Shown piece after piece: positions 56,213-64,000 of a stretch of 64,000 bases of DNA. The notes beneath the pieces were generated by a model that saw nothing but the letters and a program-made list of their open reading frames with translations, was not told the DNA's origin and did not search any database. The position numbers and the translations under genes were made by a program. Source of the DNA: Halotalea alkalilenta DSM 17697 (GTDB taxonomy: Bacteria; Pseudomonadota; Gammaproteobacteria; Pseudomonadales; Halomonadaceae); assembly GCF_000621205.1 (NCBI RefSeq), contig NZ_JHYY01000013.1, positions 182,983 through 246,982 on the forward strand, written 5' to 3'. The first letter of the stretch is position 1, and every line of letters starts with the position of its first letter.

Positions 56213-56920
56213 TCAATCGCGCAACCGCTCGCGCGCGGCTTGCAGCATGTGCAAGGTAATCTTGCGCACCTCCGCCTTACTGATCTCGATGTGACTCTCG
56301 AGCAGCCGCTTGGCATGCTCACCGCGATGGCGCCTCAGCGCTTCGAGGATCTGCCCGTGCTCGTCGTAGGTCGCCTCGATGCGCGGCAGCTGGGTGAAGT
56401 CGAGCCGGCGAATGATGCTGATCTTCTCGCTGACATCGCGGTGCACCCGCGCCATCTCGGCGTTCCCGGAGGCCTCTACCAAGCCGATGTGGAACGCCTT
56501 GTCGACCTCGGCGAGCTGCGGGTCGCTACGGCGCTGATCTCTCGGCACGCACCAGATCTCGGCCAGCCGGTCGACCATCTCGGGCAAGTCGCTCAGGTTG
56601 GTCAACCGCTCGACGGCGGCGCATTCGAGCACGATGCGCAGGTCGTAGAGCTGCTCGAAATAGGCGAAGTCGAACGGCCTCACCTGCCAGCCGCTCTTGA
56701 ACTGCACCTCGACGTAGCCTTCGCGGCCAAGCCGATGCAGCGCCTCGCGTACCGGCGTTCGCGAAACCTCCATGCGTGCGGCGACGTCGTTCTCGCTGAA
56801 GCGGTCTCCGGGCATCAGCTCGAAATCGAACAGCATCCGCTTGATCCGCTGGTAGACCTGCTCGGCCAACGGCTCCCGCGCAGGCAGCTCGCGGGCGAAG
56901 CCGTGACGCGCGCCGCTCAC
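56213..56920 (-). CDS. GntR family regulator with FCD domain, inside the urea operon
   Basis: 235 residues from a GTG that overlaps the urea carboxylase stop (GTGA). The winged helix reads PLAEQVYQRIKRMLFDFELM, ENDVAARMEVSRTPVREALHRL. The FCD domain has RIVLECAAVERL, DKAFHIGLVEASGN and DEHGQILEALRRH, whose His and Asp form the usual metal site. Lying between urea carboxylase and urtA, it is probably an autoregulated pathway regulator that senses a small acid or metabolite. The ligand is unknown. Confidence 0.88.
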   Translation of the reverse strand: MSGARHGFARELPAREPLAEQVYQRIKRMLFDFELMPGDRFSENDVAARMEVSRTPVREALHRLGREGYVEVQFKSGWQVRPFDFAYFEQLYDLRIVLECAAVERLTNLSDLPEMVDRLAEIWCVPRDQRRSDPQLAEVDKAFHIGLVEASGNAEMARVHRDVSEKISIIRRLDFTQLPRIEATYDEHGQILEALRRHRGEHAKRLLESHIEISKAEVRKITLHMLQAARERLRD

Positions 56921-59900
56921 GCGCGCTCCTCCTCATCCATCACTACCAGTACCTCGCCAGCGGCGACCTGCTGGCCCGGCCGGCAGCGCACCGCCTTGAC
57001 CAGTCCGGCCACCGGGGCGTTGAGCGCGATCTCCATCTTCATCGCCTCGAGCACGATCAGCGGCTCACCCGCGGCGACCCGCTGTCCAGGCTCGACCAGT
57101 ACTTTCCAGACGCTGCCGGTGATCTCCGCATGCAGCGCACGCCCATCGATCTGCTCCTCTACCTCGGGACGCTCGACCACCGCCGGGGGTGGGGCGATGT
57201 CGGCCTCCTGCCAGCGCGCCACTTCACGCTCGAAGGCCGCGCGCTGGTGGCGCTGGAAACCCTTGATCTCGGCGTCGTGCTGCTCGAGCAGGCGAGCGTA
57301 GTCGGCGAGATCGAAGTAGGTCGGTTCGATCTCGATGGCGTGGCGTCCGTGGCGGAACTCCTCGCGCAGATGATTGAGCTCGGATTCCGAGACCGGATGG
57401 AAGCGCACCTGGTCGAAGAACTTCAAAAGCCAAGGCTCGCCATGCTCGAACTGCACGTTGAGCAGGTGCTTGTTCCAGATCGGCAGCGTCCGCCCGACCA
57501 GCTGGTAGCCGCCTGGCGAGTCCATGCCGTAGATGCACATGTACATGCCACCGATGCCGACCGTGCCCTCGGCGGTGAAGGTGCGGGCCGGGTTGTACTT
57601 GGAACTGAGCAGGCGATGGCGCGGATCGACCGGCACCGCGCAGGGCGCGCCGAGGTAGACGTCACCGAGGCCGAGCACCATGTAGCTGGCGTCGAACACG
57701 ATCCGTTCCACCTCCTCGCGCGAATCCAGACCGTTGATCCGGGCGATGAAGTCGACGTTGTTGGGCAGCCAGGGGGCTTCTGCGCGCACGGTCTCGGCAT
57801 AGCGCTCGACCGCACCTAGGGTGGCGGAATCCTCGAACGCCAGCGGCAGATGTACGATCCGGGAGGGCACCCGCATGCTCTCGATCGGTGGAAGACCATC
57901 CTCGAGCGCCACCAGCCGTTCGATCAGTTCGTCCTGCGCGATCACCAAGGGATCGAAGCGCACCTGCAGCGAGCGCACGCCCGGGGCGAGCTCGGTCACC
58001 CCGGCGAAGCCGCCGGCGCGAATCGCCTCCATCAGCGCATGCAGGCGAAAACGCAGGCGCAGGTCGAGCAGATTGTCACCGTATTCGATCAGCACGTAGC
58101 GGTCGCCGGCACGGCGATAGTGAATCTCGGGACGATCGAGCAGCTCCGGCAGGTACGCCAGCAGCGTACGCGAGCGGTTGTCTTCGTCGGCCTCGAGCGC
58201 TGGAGCCGCGCAGTGCTCCAACCGGGCTGCCTCGGCGACCGGGGAGAGGGTCTCGATCTCGGCTTCCTGGACGCGACGCAGCTCGAGCGCGTCCTGATGA
58301 CTGATCGGGACGAAGCGGATGGTGTCGCCCGGCTTGAGCTGGCCCACCTTCCAGAGCTCGGCCTCGCAGATCGTCACCGGGCAGACGAAGCCACCGAGGC
58401 TTGGACCGTCGTGGGTGAGGATCACCGGCATGTCGCCGGTGAAATTGACCGCGCCGATCGCATATTCGCAGTCATGGACGTTGGACGGGTGCAGCCCCGC
58501 CTCGCCGCCGTTGTCGCGCGCCCAGGTCGGGCGCGGCCCGATCAGCCGCACGCCGAGGCGGTTGGAGTTGTAGTGCACTTCCCAGTCGGTGGCGAAGAAG
58601 CGCTCGATCGATTCCGAGGTGAAGTAGTCCGGTGCGCCGTGCGGCCCGTAGAGAACACCGATGCGCCACTCGTTGCCGTATTCGGGCAGCAGGCTTGCGT
58701 CGAGCGCATGTGGCGCAGCGACCGGCGCCGGCGAGTCGCCCTCCACGCCTTCGCGGCCGATCGGCAGCCAGTCCCCCGCACGCAGCGTGCGCCCCGCATG
58801 CCCGCCGAACTGGCCGAGCACGAAGGTCGAGCGACTGCCGAGATAGCTCGGCACGTCGAAGCCACCGCGCACCGCGAGATAAGTACGACAGCCCGCCTGC
58901 GCCTTGCCGATCACCAGGGTATCGCCGGTCCGAACTGCGACCGGCGCCCAGAACGCGGCCTCGCGGCGCTCGCCTTCGGCATTCTCGATGTAGGCATCGC
59001 ACGGGGCGCCGGTCAGGGCGATGACGCCCTCTGCGTGAAAGCGCACGGAGGGGCCGACCAGCGTGCATTCGAGTCCTGCGGCGTGGGGGTGGTTGCCGAC
59101 GATTCGATTGCCCAGGCGGAAGGCACGATCGTCCATCGGTCCCGAGGGCGGCACGCCGACGTCCCAGTGGCCGAGCCGGCCGGGATAGTCCTGCACCGTG
59201 GTGTAGGTGCCGGGGGCGATCACTTCGACGCCGAAAGGGGAAAAGGCAAAGGTATCGAGGGCTCGGGTCGAGACCTCGCCGCGCTCGAAGTCGGGATCCC
59301 TCACCACCGCGCGCAGATAGTCGAGATTGGTGACGATACCTTGGATGCGAGTGGCATCGAGCGCTTGTCGCATCCGCGCCAGCGCCTCTTCGCGATCGGC
59401 ACCGAAGGTGATCAACTTCGCGATCATCGGATCGAAGTGGCTCGACACTGAGCTTCCGCGCCCGATCCCGCTATCGATGCGCAGCCAGGAGGTGGCTTCG
59501 GGCCAGCGTACCTCGGTGAGCTCGCCGGCTGAGGGGCGAAAGTTCTTCGCCGGGTCTTCGGCGTAGAGGCGCACCTCGATCGCCGCGCCCTTCGGCGCGA
59601 CCGTGGCGTCGAGCACCGAGGCGTCACCCGCGGCGATACGCAGCATCCATTCGACCAGGTCGAAGCCGGTGACCATCTCGGTGATCGGATGCTCGACCTG
59701 CAGCCGGGTGTTGACCTCGAGGAAGTAGAAGGCGTCGCGGGCTTGATCGTAGATGAACTCGACGGTGCCCGCGCTCTGGTAGGCCACCTCCTCCCCGAGC
59801 CTCACCGCGGCCTCGCACATCCGCTCGCGAGTGGCGGCAGGCAGCTTGGGCGCCGGGGTCTCTTCGACAACTTTCTGGTTGCGCCGCTGCAGCGAACAAT

Positions 59901-60579
59901 CGCGCTCCCCCAGCGCGACCACACGGCCCCGACCGTCGCCGAAGATCTGTACTTCGACGTGGCGGGCGTGATCGATGAAACGCTCGAGAAATACACCGGC
60001 GTTGCTGAAGTAGCTCTGGCCCAGGCGGGTCACCGAATCGAACGCCGCTTCGAGCTCGGCGGCATCGGCGCAGCGGGTCAGCCCAATGCCGCCACCTCCA
60101 GCGGTGCTCTTCAGCATCACCGGATAGCCAAGCCGCTCGGCCTCCGCGAGGGCCTGGTCGCGATCGGCGAGCAGGCCGCTGCCCGGCGCCAGCGGCACGC
60201 CCGCCCGCTCGGCGATCTCACGGGCGGTGTGCTTGAGCCCGAAGCGGCGCATCTGGTCCGGCGTGGGACCGATGAAGACGATGCCCGCGGCGGCGCACTC
60301 GGTGGCGAATTCAGCGTTTTCGGACAGGAAACCGTAGCCTGGGATGATCGCCTCGCAGCCGCACGCCTTCGCCGCGGCGATGATCTTATCGCCACGCAGA
60401 TAGCTCTGCGCCGCGCTCTCACCCTCGAGCGAAACCGCTTGGTCCGCGAGTTCGACGTGACGCGCATAGCGGTCGGGCTCGGCGAAGACCGCGACCGACT
60501 CTATGCCCAGCCGCTTCAAGGTGTGGATGATGCGGACCGCTATCTCCCCACGGTTCGCGATCAGGACTCGGGTGAACAT
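56917..60579 (-). CDS. Urea carboxylase (biotin-dependent; guanidine carboxylase alternative)
   Basis: 1220 residues. Biotin carboxylase (1-450: VLIANRGEIAVRIIHTLKRLG, TAGGGGIGL ATP-grasp loop, EVNTRLQVEHPITEMVTG); carboxyltransferase made of an AHS2/KipA-like part (about 455-790, TYTTVQDYPGRLGHWDVGVP) and an AHS1/KipI-like part (about 815-1035, GVTELAPGVRSLQVRFDP); C-terminal biotin carrier with LEAMKMEI (Lys near 1181). It makes allophanate from urea, bicarbonate and ATP. The urt genes downstream favour urea. Close relatives carboxylate guanidine, but the carboxyguanidine deiminase genes that accompany those are absent. AGGAG lies 12 bases before the ATG. Confidence 0.92.
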   Translation of the reverse strand: MFTRVLIANRGEIAVRIIHTLKRLGIESVAVFAEPDRYARHVELADQAVSLEGESAAQSYLRGDKIIAAAKACGCEAIIPGYGFLSENAEFATECAAAGIVFIGPTPDQMRRFGLKHTAREIAERAGVPLAPGSGLLADRDQALAEAERLGYPVMLKSTAGGGGIGLTRCADAAELEAAFDSVTRLGQSYFSNAGVFLERFIDHARHVEVQIFGDGRGRVVALGERDCSLQRRNQKVVEETPAPKLPAATRERMCEAAVRLGEEVAYQSAGTVEFIYDQARDAFYFLEVNTRLQVEHPITEMVTGFDLVEWMLRIAAGDASVLDATVAPKGAAIEVRLYAEDPAKNFRPSAGELTEVRWPEATSWLRIDSGIGRGSSVSSHFDPMIAKLITFGADREEALARMRQALDATRIQGIVTNLDYLRAVVRDPDFERGEVSTRALDTFAFSPFGVEVIAPGTYTTVQDYPGRLGHWDVGVPPSGPMDDRAFRLGNRIVGNHPHAAGLECTLVGPSVRFHAEGVIALTGAPCDAYIENAEGERREAAFWAPVAVRTGDTLVIGKAQAGCRTYLAVRGGFDVPSYLGSRSTFVLGQFGGHAGRTLRAGDWLPIGREGVEGDSPAPVAAPHALDASLLPEYGNEWRIGVLYGPHGAPDYFTSESIERFFATDWEVHYNSNRLGVRLIGPRPTWARDNGGEAGLHPSNVHDCEYAIGAVNFTGDMPVILTHDGPSLGGFVCPVTICEAELWKVGQLKPGDTIRFVPISHQDALELRRVQEAEIETLSPVAEAARLEHCAAPALEADEDNRSRTLLAYLPELLDRPEIHYRRAGDRYVLIEYGDNLLDLRLRFRLHALMEAIRAGGFAGVTELAPGVRSLQVRFDPLVIAQDELIERLVALEDGLPPIESMRVPSRIVHLPLAFEDSATLGAVERYAETVRAEAPWLPNNVDFIARINGLDSREEVERIVFDASYMVLGLGDVYLGAPCAVPVDPRHRLLSSKYNPARTFTAEGTVGIGGMYMCIYGMDSPGGYQLVGRTLPIWNKHLLNVQFEHGEPWLLKFFDQVRFHPVSESELNHLREEFRHGRHAIEIEPTYFDLADYARLLEQHDAEIKGFQRHQRAAFEREVARWQEADIAPPPAVVERPEVEEQIDGRALHAEITGSVWKVLVEPGQRVAAGEPLIVLEAMKMEIALNAPVAGLVKAVRCRPGQQVAAGEVLVVMDEEERA

Positions 60580-60607
60580 GGTAATGATGTCTCCTGCTCG
60601 GGGCGGA

Positions 60608-62416
60608 TCAGCGATTGGGGTCGGCGATGAAGGCGCGCCAACCACCATAGGCGGTGATGTCTCGGGCGCTGGGCAGTGCAGCGCCTTCGCAGATGAATCC
60701 CTTGACCCAGCGGCCGTCTTCGAGTTCGAGGTTGCCGATGCCGAGAGGCGCGGGAATTTCGGCGACGAACTCGCCGAAGCGCGCGGTGGGTACGTCCCAC
60801 AGCTCGACGATGATCGCGCGGCCCTCCTCCCCATCCGCGCAGCGTGCAAGCCCAGGCTTCGGCGGCACGGTGCCGGCCAGGGCGTAGAGGCGATAGCGTG
60901 GGGCAGTCAGGGTCTGCTCGACCAGCCGTGCATCTCGGGTGACCAGCTGGAAGTTGAGCGGCATGCCGGTGAGATGGGCACCGACCACTGCGACGCGTAC
61001 GCAGCCGGCAGCCTGCTCGACCTTTGCAACGCCCGGAGCAGGGCGCCCGGTGGCCCCCAGCGGTGCAGCCAGCGCCTGCTGCCAGCGGCGAGCGAAATGG
61101 GTCAGCGCACGGTCGTGCCAGGCCGGGGCGATCAGGGTGATGCCGGCGGGCAAGCCATCGCTGCGAAAGTCCGCGGGCAAGGCCAGGGCGCTGAGATCGG
61201 CCAGATTGGTGAAGTTGGTATAGGTGCCGAACTGGGCGTTGTAGGCCACCGGCTGCTCGGCCATTTCGGCGATGGTGCGAATGGTAGGTGAAGTCGGTAC
61301 TACCAAGGCGTCGAGGTCGTCGAGGACCTGCCCGATCGTGCGGCTCAGTTCGGCGCGACGATACTCGGCCTTGAACACATCCAGAGCGCTGTAGGTGAAG
61401 CCCTCCTGGACGATGCCACGCACGGTCGGTTCGATCGCTTCGCTGTCGGTCTCGAGCAGCGCTTCTACGGCGACGGTGCGCTCGGCCACCCATGGGCCCT
61501 GGTAAAGCTCTGCGGCAAGCTTGGCGAAGGGGCCATAGTCGATCTCGATCAGCTCGGCGCCGAGTGCCTCGAGACGCGAAACCGCCGCCGCGAACGCCGC
61601 TTCGGCCTGGGTATCGCCGAAGAACTCCAGCTTGTCGGGAATGCCGAGCCTGGGCGCGATCGGCAGCGCCCCCGGGGCAGTGCCGGGGTGGCGCCTCGAA
61701 TAGGGGTCCTGCGGATCGTAGCCACCGGCGATCTCGGCCACCGCCTCGGCATCCTCGGCCGTGAGCGCGAATACCGAGATGCAATCGAGGCTACGGCAGG
61801 CGGGCACCAGGCCACAGTTGGAGAACCAGCCGCGGGTCGGCTTGAGCCCGACGATATTGTTGAACCCAGCAGGCACCCGGCCAGAGCCTGCGGTGTCGGT
61901 GCCAAGCGAGAACGGCACCAGTCCGCGAGCGACTACGCTGGCAGAACCGGCGCTGGAACCACCGCTGACGTAGCGTGGATCGAAGGCATTGGTCACCGCG
62001 CCGTAGGGAGAGCGGGTGCCGACCAGGCCGGTGGCGAACTGATCGAGGTTGGTCTTACCGATCGCGATCGCACCCTGCGCCTGGAGCCGTGCAATCACCT
62101 CCGCGTCCTCGCTGGGAGCGTAGGCGAACTCGGGGCAGGCGGCGGTGGTGTCGAAGCCAACCACGTCGATATTGTCTTTCACCGCGAACGGCACACCGAA
62201 CAGCGCAAGCTGCTCTCCGGCCGCACGGCGCGTTTCGAGCGCTTGCCAACGGGCTCTCAACCCATCGGTCGATAGCCTGGAGATCCAAGCGGTGTCATCG
62301 TCTGCGAGGCTCGCGAGCAGCGCTTCGAGACGCTCGAGCCCCCGTCCATCGAGTTGCCGCTCGCGCCATTCGCCGAGCGTCCAGCCGCGAAAGTCATCCA
62401 TTCGATCATCTGCCAT
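60608..62416 (-). CDS. atzF: Allophanate hydrolase (AtzF type)
   Basis: 602 residues. An amidase-signature domain (about 60-460) carries the Ser-Ser-Lys triad: Lys80 in FAVKDNID, Ser154 in SGGSSAGS and Ser178 in TDTAGSGRVPA. A C-terminal domain (about 480-602: AVVGAHLTGMPLNFQLV, WDVPTARFGEFVAEIPAPLGIGNLELEDG) matches the allophanate hydrolase C domain that completes decarboxylative hydrolysis. It turns allophanate into two ammonia and two CO2. First gene of the block, 28 bases before the urea carboxylase start; a sigma-54 motif precedes it. A second in-frame ATG (62401) is possible. Confidence 0.92.
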   Translation of the reverse strand: MADDRMDDFRGWTLGEWRERQLDGRGLERLEALLASLADDDTAWISRLSTDGLRARWQALETRRAAGEQLALFGVPFAVKDNIDVVGFDTTAACPEFAYAPSEDAEVIARLQAQGAIAIGKTNLDQFATGLVGTRSPYGAVTNAFDPRYVSGGSSAGSASVVARGLVPFSLGTDTAGSGRVPAGFNNIVGLKPTRGWFSNCGLVPACRSLDCISVFALTAEDAEAVAEIAGGYDPQDPYSRRHPGTAPGALPIAPRLGIPDKLEFFGDTQAEAAFAAAVSRLEALGAELIEIDYGPFAKLAAELYQGPWVAERTVAVEALLETDSEAIEPTVRGIVQEGFTYSALDVFKAEYRRAELSRTIGQVLDDLDALVVPTSPTIRTIAEMAEQPVAYNAQFGTYTNFTNLADLSALALPADFRSDGLPAGITLIAPAWHDRALTHFARRWQQALAAPLGATGRPAPGVAKVEQAAGCVRVAVVGAHLTGMPLNFQLVTRDARLVEQTLTAPRYRLYALAGTVPPKPGLARCADGEEGRAIIVELWDVPTARFGEFVAEIPAPLGIGNLELEDGRWVKGFICEGAALPSARDITAYGGWRAFIADPNR

Positions 62417-62440
62417 GCAATCTGGTATCCCAGCTTGAAT

Positions 62441-62457
62441 AGCAGGAAGCGTGCCAG
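62441..62457 (-). promoter_or_regulatory. Sigma-54 promoter of the urea amidolyase / urt block
   Basis: Minus-strand CTGGCACGCTTCCTGCT matches the consensus TGGCAC-N5-TTGCW with one mismatch (CTGC for TTGC). The invariant GG and GC are spaced by exactly 10 bases. Transcription would start near 62430, 14 bases before the allophanate hydrolase ATG. This predicts RpoN and an enhancer-binding protein such as NtrC, typical for nitrogen scavenging. Confidence 0.72.
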
Positions 62458-62657
62458 TTCTCGCGCAGCGCTACTGTAGTGGGAGTTCGGGCAGAAGAGA
62501 GGACGGAGAGTGGAACAGCAGACGGCGCAGAAATGGCGCGAGGCTACTGCCCAGGCGAACGTCCAGTCGCGCACCTATCGGGCGGATGAATGATATGCAA
62601 TTCAAATTCGATTTTTGTGCACCGAACTCATGACATGCCTATGACGGTGTGCCGCCC

Positions 62658-62674
62658 TGCGCGGAATCGGTGCA
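62658..62674. promoter_or_regulatory. Candidate NtrC enhancer site
   Basis: TGCGCG-GAATC-GGTGCA matches the NtrC dyad TGCACC-N5-GGTGCA at 10 of 12 arm positions. A weaker one (8 of 12) starts at 62618. They lie about 190-240 bases upstream of the predicted sigma-54 start, a workable enhancer distance. The rest of the 62417-62781 intergenic stretch holds no gene. Confidence 0.4.
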
Positions 62675-62781
62675 CTATCGCCAGACCTTGCTCCATGGAC
62701 GCGCAGCCAGGATGGCGCGGGCACCATCCTGGCTGCGATATCCGGCCCGGCTCCGACGCTCGCTCTTTTTCGAAGGGAGTG

Positions 62782-63543
62782 CTAATCGGTCAGCATGTGC
62801 TTGTGGCGCAGCTGATCCAATTCACCGGTCAGCTCCATGCTCTCCAGGATGAAGTCGACGGTATCCTGCAAGCGCTCAGCATCCGCGGCCATCAGGTAAG
62901 CGAGCTGGCTGCGTGTGAAAGGCTGGTTGGCCAAAGGGGCGGCCAAGCGGTCATCGCTATTGGCATAGAAAATCGCCTCCGGGCTGTCGGTGATCATCAC
63001 ATCGACCTTCTTGGCCGCGACGGCTGGCGGGATATCCAGGTTGTTCTCGATCGAAACGACCTCGGCTCGCTGGATGTTCTCCCTCACGAATGCCTCGTTG
63101 GTGCCCCCTGGGTTGACCCCGATTCTGACATCAGCCTGGTCGATGTCTCCCAGCGAGGTGAAACGCCCGGCATTGTCGGCGTGTACCAGCGGGGTCTTGC
63201 CATAGGTCAGGTAGGGAATGGAAAAGCGAGCCTCGAGCTGTCGGGCGATGGTGCGACTGATACCTCCCATGCCGATATCGAAATTATTAGCCTTGAGATC
63301 ATCCATCAGCGTCGGCCAACTGGTTTCGACGAACTCGAGCTTCAATCCCATCTTGCCGGCCATGAGCTCGGCCATCTCGATGTCGAAACCCTGATATTCC
63401 CCCTCATCCCGATAGGTGAAAGGCTTGTAGTCTCCCGTAGTGCCGACTCGGAGCGTGCCACTATCGAGTATGGCGTCGAGATCACGTGCCATCACGTTAA
63501 GGCTGGAGACCAATAACAGGGTCAAAAGGGCGAGTCGCAACAT
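62782..63543 (-). CDS. PheC-like periplasmic cyclohexadienyl dehydratase / binding protein
   Basis: 253 residues. Signal peptide (LALLTLLLVSSLNVMA), then LDAILDSGTLRVGTTGDYKPFTYR, ETSWPTLMDDLKANNFDIGMGGIS, FSIPYLTYGKTPLV and VNPGGTNEAFVRENI. This pattern follows PheC of Pseudomonas, a type-II binding fold that became an enzyme turning prephenate or arogenate into phenylpyruvate or phenylalanine in the periplasm. The Glu corresponding to the PheC active site seems kept (ITDSPEAIF, Glu189). It may still be a plain amino acid binding protein, since no ABC partner is adjacent. AAGGA precedes the ATG. Confidence 0.75.
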   Translation of the reverse strand: MLRLALLTLLLVSSLNVMARDLDAILDSGTLRVGTTGDYKPFTYRDEGEYQGFDIEMAELMAGKMGLKLEFVETSWPTLMDDLKANNFDIGMGGISRTIARQLEARFSIPYLTYGKTPLVHADNAGRFTSLGDIDQADVRIGVNPGGTNEAFVRENIQRAEVVSIENNLDIPPAVAAKKVDVMITDSPEAIFYANSDDRLAAPLANQPFTRSQLAYLMAADAERLQDTVDFILESMELTGELDQLRHKHMLTD

Positions 63544-63718
63544 CGGGGAATCCTTCGCTTTATTGTGATTTCGGCCGCACTGATTCAGCGCGTGATGGCT
63601 GTTAAGCGCTCGCCAGTATTCAACCCCTCGGCAGCGGCGTCAACGCTGCCACCCTGAGCGCTCCGGCCCTTTTCCGCCGCCCCTCGCCGGGCACCCCTCG
63701 CCGGGCGCCCCATAAGTG

Positions 63719-63747
63719 AAAACCCCCGCACCAATCGGTGCGGGGGT
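63719..63747 (-). terminator. Terminator of the rRNA operon
   Basis: On the minus strand the stem arms CCCCCGCACC and GGTGCGGGGG pair around a short GATT loop and are followed by TTTTC. It begins 12 bases beyond the 5S rRNA 3' end. Confidence 0.9.
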
Positions 63748-63758
63748 CCTCGGGATGA

Positions 63759-63878
63759 ATGCTTGACGATGACCTACTCTCACATGGGGAGACCCCACAC
63801 TACCATCGGCGCTGAGCGGTTTCACTGCTGAGTTCGGCATGGGGTCAGGTGGGACCCGCTCGCTATGGTCGTCAAGCA
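63759..63878 (-). rRNA. rrf: 5S ribosomal RNA
   Basis: 120 nt on the minus strand. It holds the conserved 5S strings CCCACCTGACCCCATGCCGA, ACTCAG.AGTGAAAC and GCGCCGATGGTAGTGTGGGG, and its ends TGCTTGACGA and TCGTCAAGCA form the terminal helix I. It is the 3' end of an rRNA operon transcribed leftward into the window. Confidence 0.97.
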
Positions 63879-64000
63879 TATTCTGGCGCAAAGCCCGCCT
63901 ATCCAGGCAAACTTCGCTGATTCGTGGATCATGCTGGCCGAGATCGTCTCGTCGTATCCGTTGCTTCGTCTTTCGATGACCTGACCACTTGGGGTTATAT
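63879..64000 (-). other. 23S-5S intergenic spacer at the window edge
   Basis: The 122 bases upstream of 5S match no tRNA. The last bases, read on the minus strand as ATATAACCCCAAGTGGTCAG, look like sequence just after the 3' end of a gammaproteobacterial 23S rRNA, so 23S very probably ends at or just past the right edge. Confidence 0.65.

Noticed and set aside
62417..62781. Guanidine-I (ykkC) riboswitch ahead of the urea amidolyase genes
   Set aside because: None of the conserved ykkC core strings was found on the minus strand; a sigma-54 promoter fits instead.
63683..63710. Short direct repeat CCCTCGCCGGGC before the rRNA terminator
   Set aside because: Two 12-13 base copies only, in GC-rich spacer; no sign of function.
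63640..63891. An 83-codon minus-strand frame at the right end
   Set aside because: It lies over the 5S rRNA and its terminator.

Overview
The window is GC-rich gammaproteobacterial DNA, densely packed with genes on both strands. The gene set (BetT-type choline uptake, an NhaP-type antiporter, entericidin-like lipoprotein, urea amidolyase with urea ABC uptake, glyoxylate shunt with AceK) and the 5S and spacer sequence at the right edge suggest a halophilic or halotolerant member of the Halomonadaceae. That placement is inference from content, not from a search. No CRISPR array, insertion sequence, tRNA or phage gene was seen. This is chromosomal housekeeping and nutrient-uptake DNA ending next to an rRNA operon.

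Layout. 1-5 kb: a GcvA-type LysR regulator, a tiny lipoprotein, a translationally coupled HAD phosphatase / fdhD / winged-helix operon, a siderophore reductase and a PhyH dioxygenase. 5-9.3 kb: a Fur-boxed TonB siderophore receptor and a nickel/cobalt-type exporter with its DUF1007 partner. 9.5-14.5 kb: D-lactate dehydrogenase, lactate permease and BetT. 14.5-14.9 kb: a compact intergenic element made of consecutive perfect hairpins between two copies of the same terminator. 15-21 kb: an MFS carrier with a CaiB-type CoA-transferase and a crotonase lacking both catalytic Glu, then gamma carbonic anhydrase, GntR regulator and glycerate kinase. 21-28.3 kb: two tandem serine beta-lactamase-fold proteins, RmuC, a DJ-1/PfpI protein, a Na+/H+ antiporter and YchJ.

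28.3-37 kb is a polyol/pentose catabolic locus: FGGY kinase, ribose-type ABC importer, zinc polyol dehydrogenase, DCXR-like reductase and LacI regulator. It is followed by a semialdehyde dehydrogenase, glgP and glgX. 43.8-47 kb holds aceA and aceK. 47.1-49.4 kb is a polar amino acid (probably cystine) ABC importer. 49.4-62.4 kb is a single-direction nitrogen block: allophanate hydrolase, urea carboxylase, GntR regulator, urtABCDE and an IclR regulator. Its first gene is preceded by a good sigma-54 promoter match and a possible NtrC site. The right end holds a PheC-like periplasmic protein and the 5S rRNA.

The main working systems are: (i) iron acquisition (TonB receptor plus siderophore reductase, each with a Fur-like box); (ii) polyol import, oxidation and phosphorylation; (iii) urea import followed by ATP-dependent carboxylation and hydrolysis to ammonia and CO2, without urease; (iv) carbon-flux control at isocitrate. 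The most unexplained items are the 14.5-14.9 kb structured element, the tandem beta-lactamase-fold pair and the Glu-less crotonase module.
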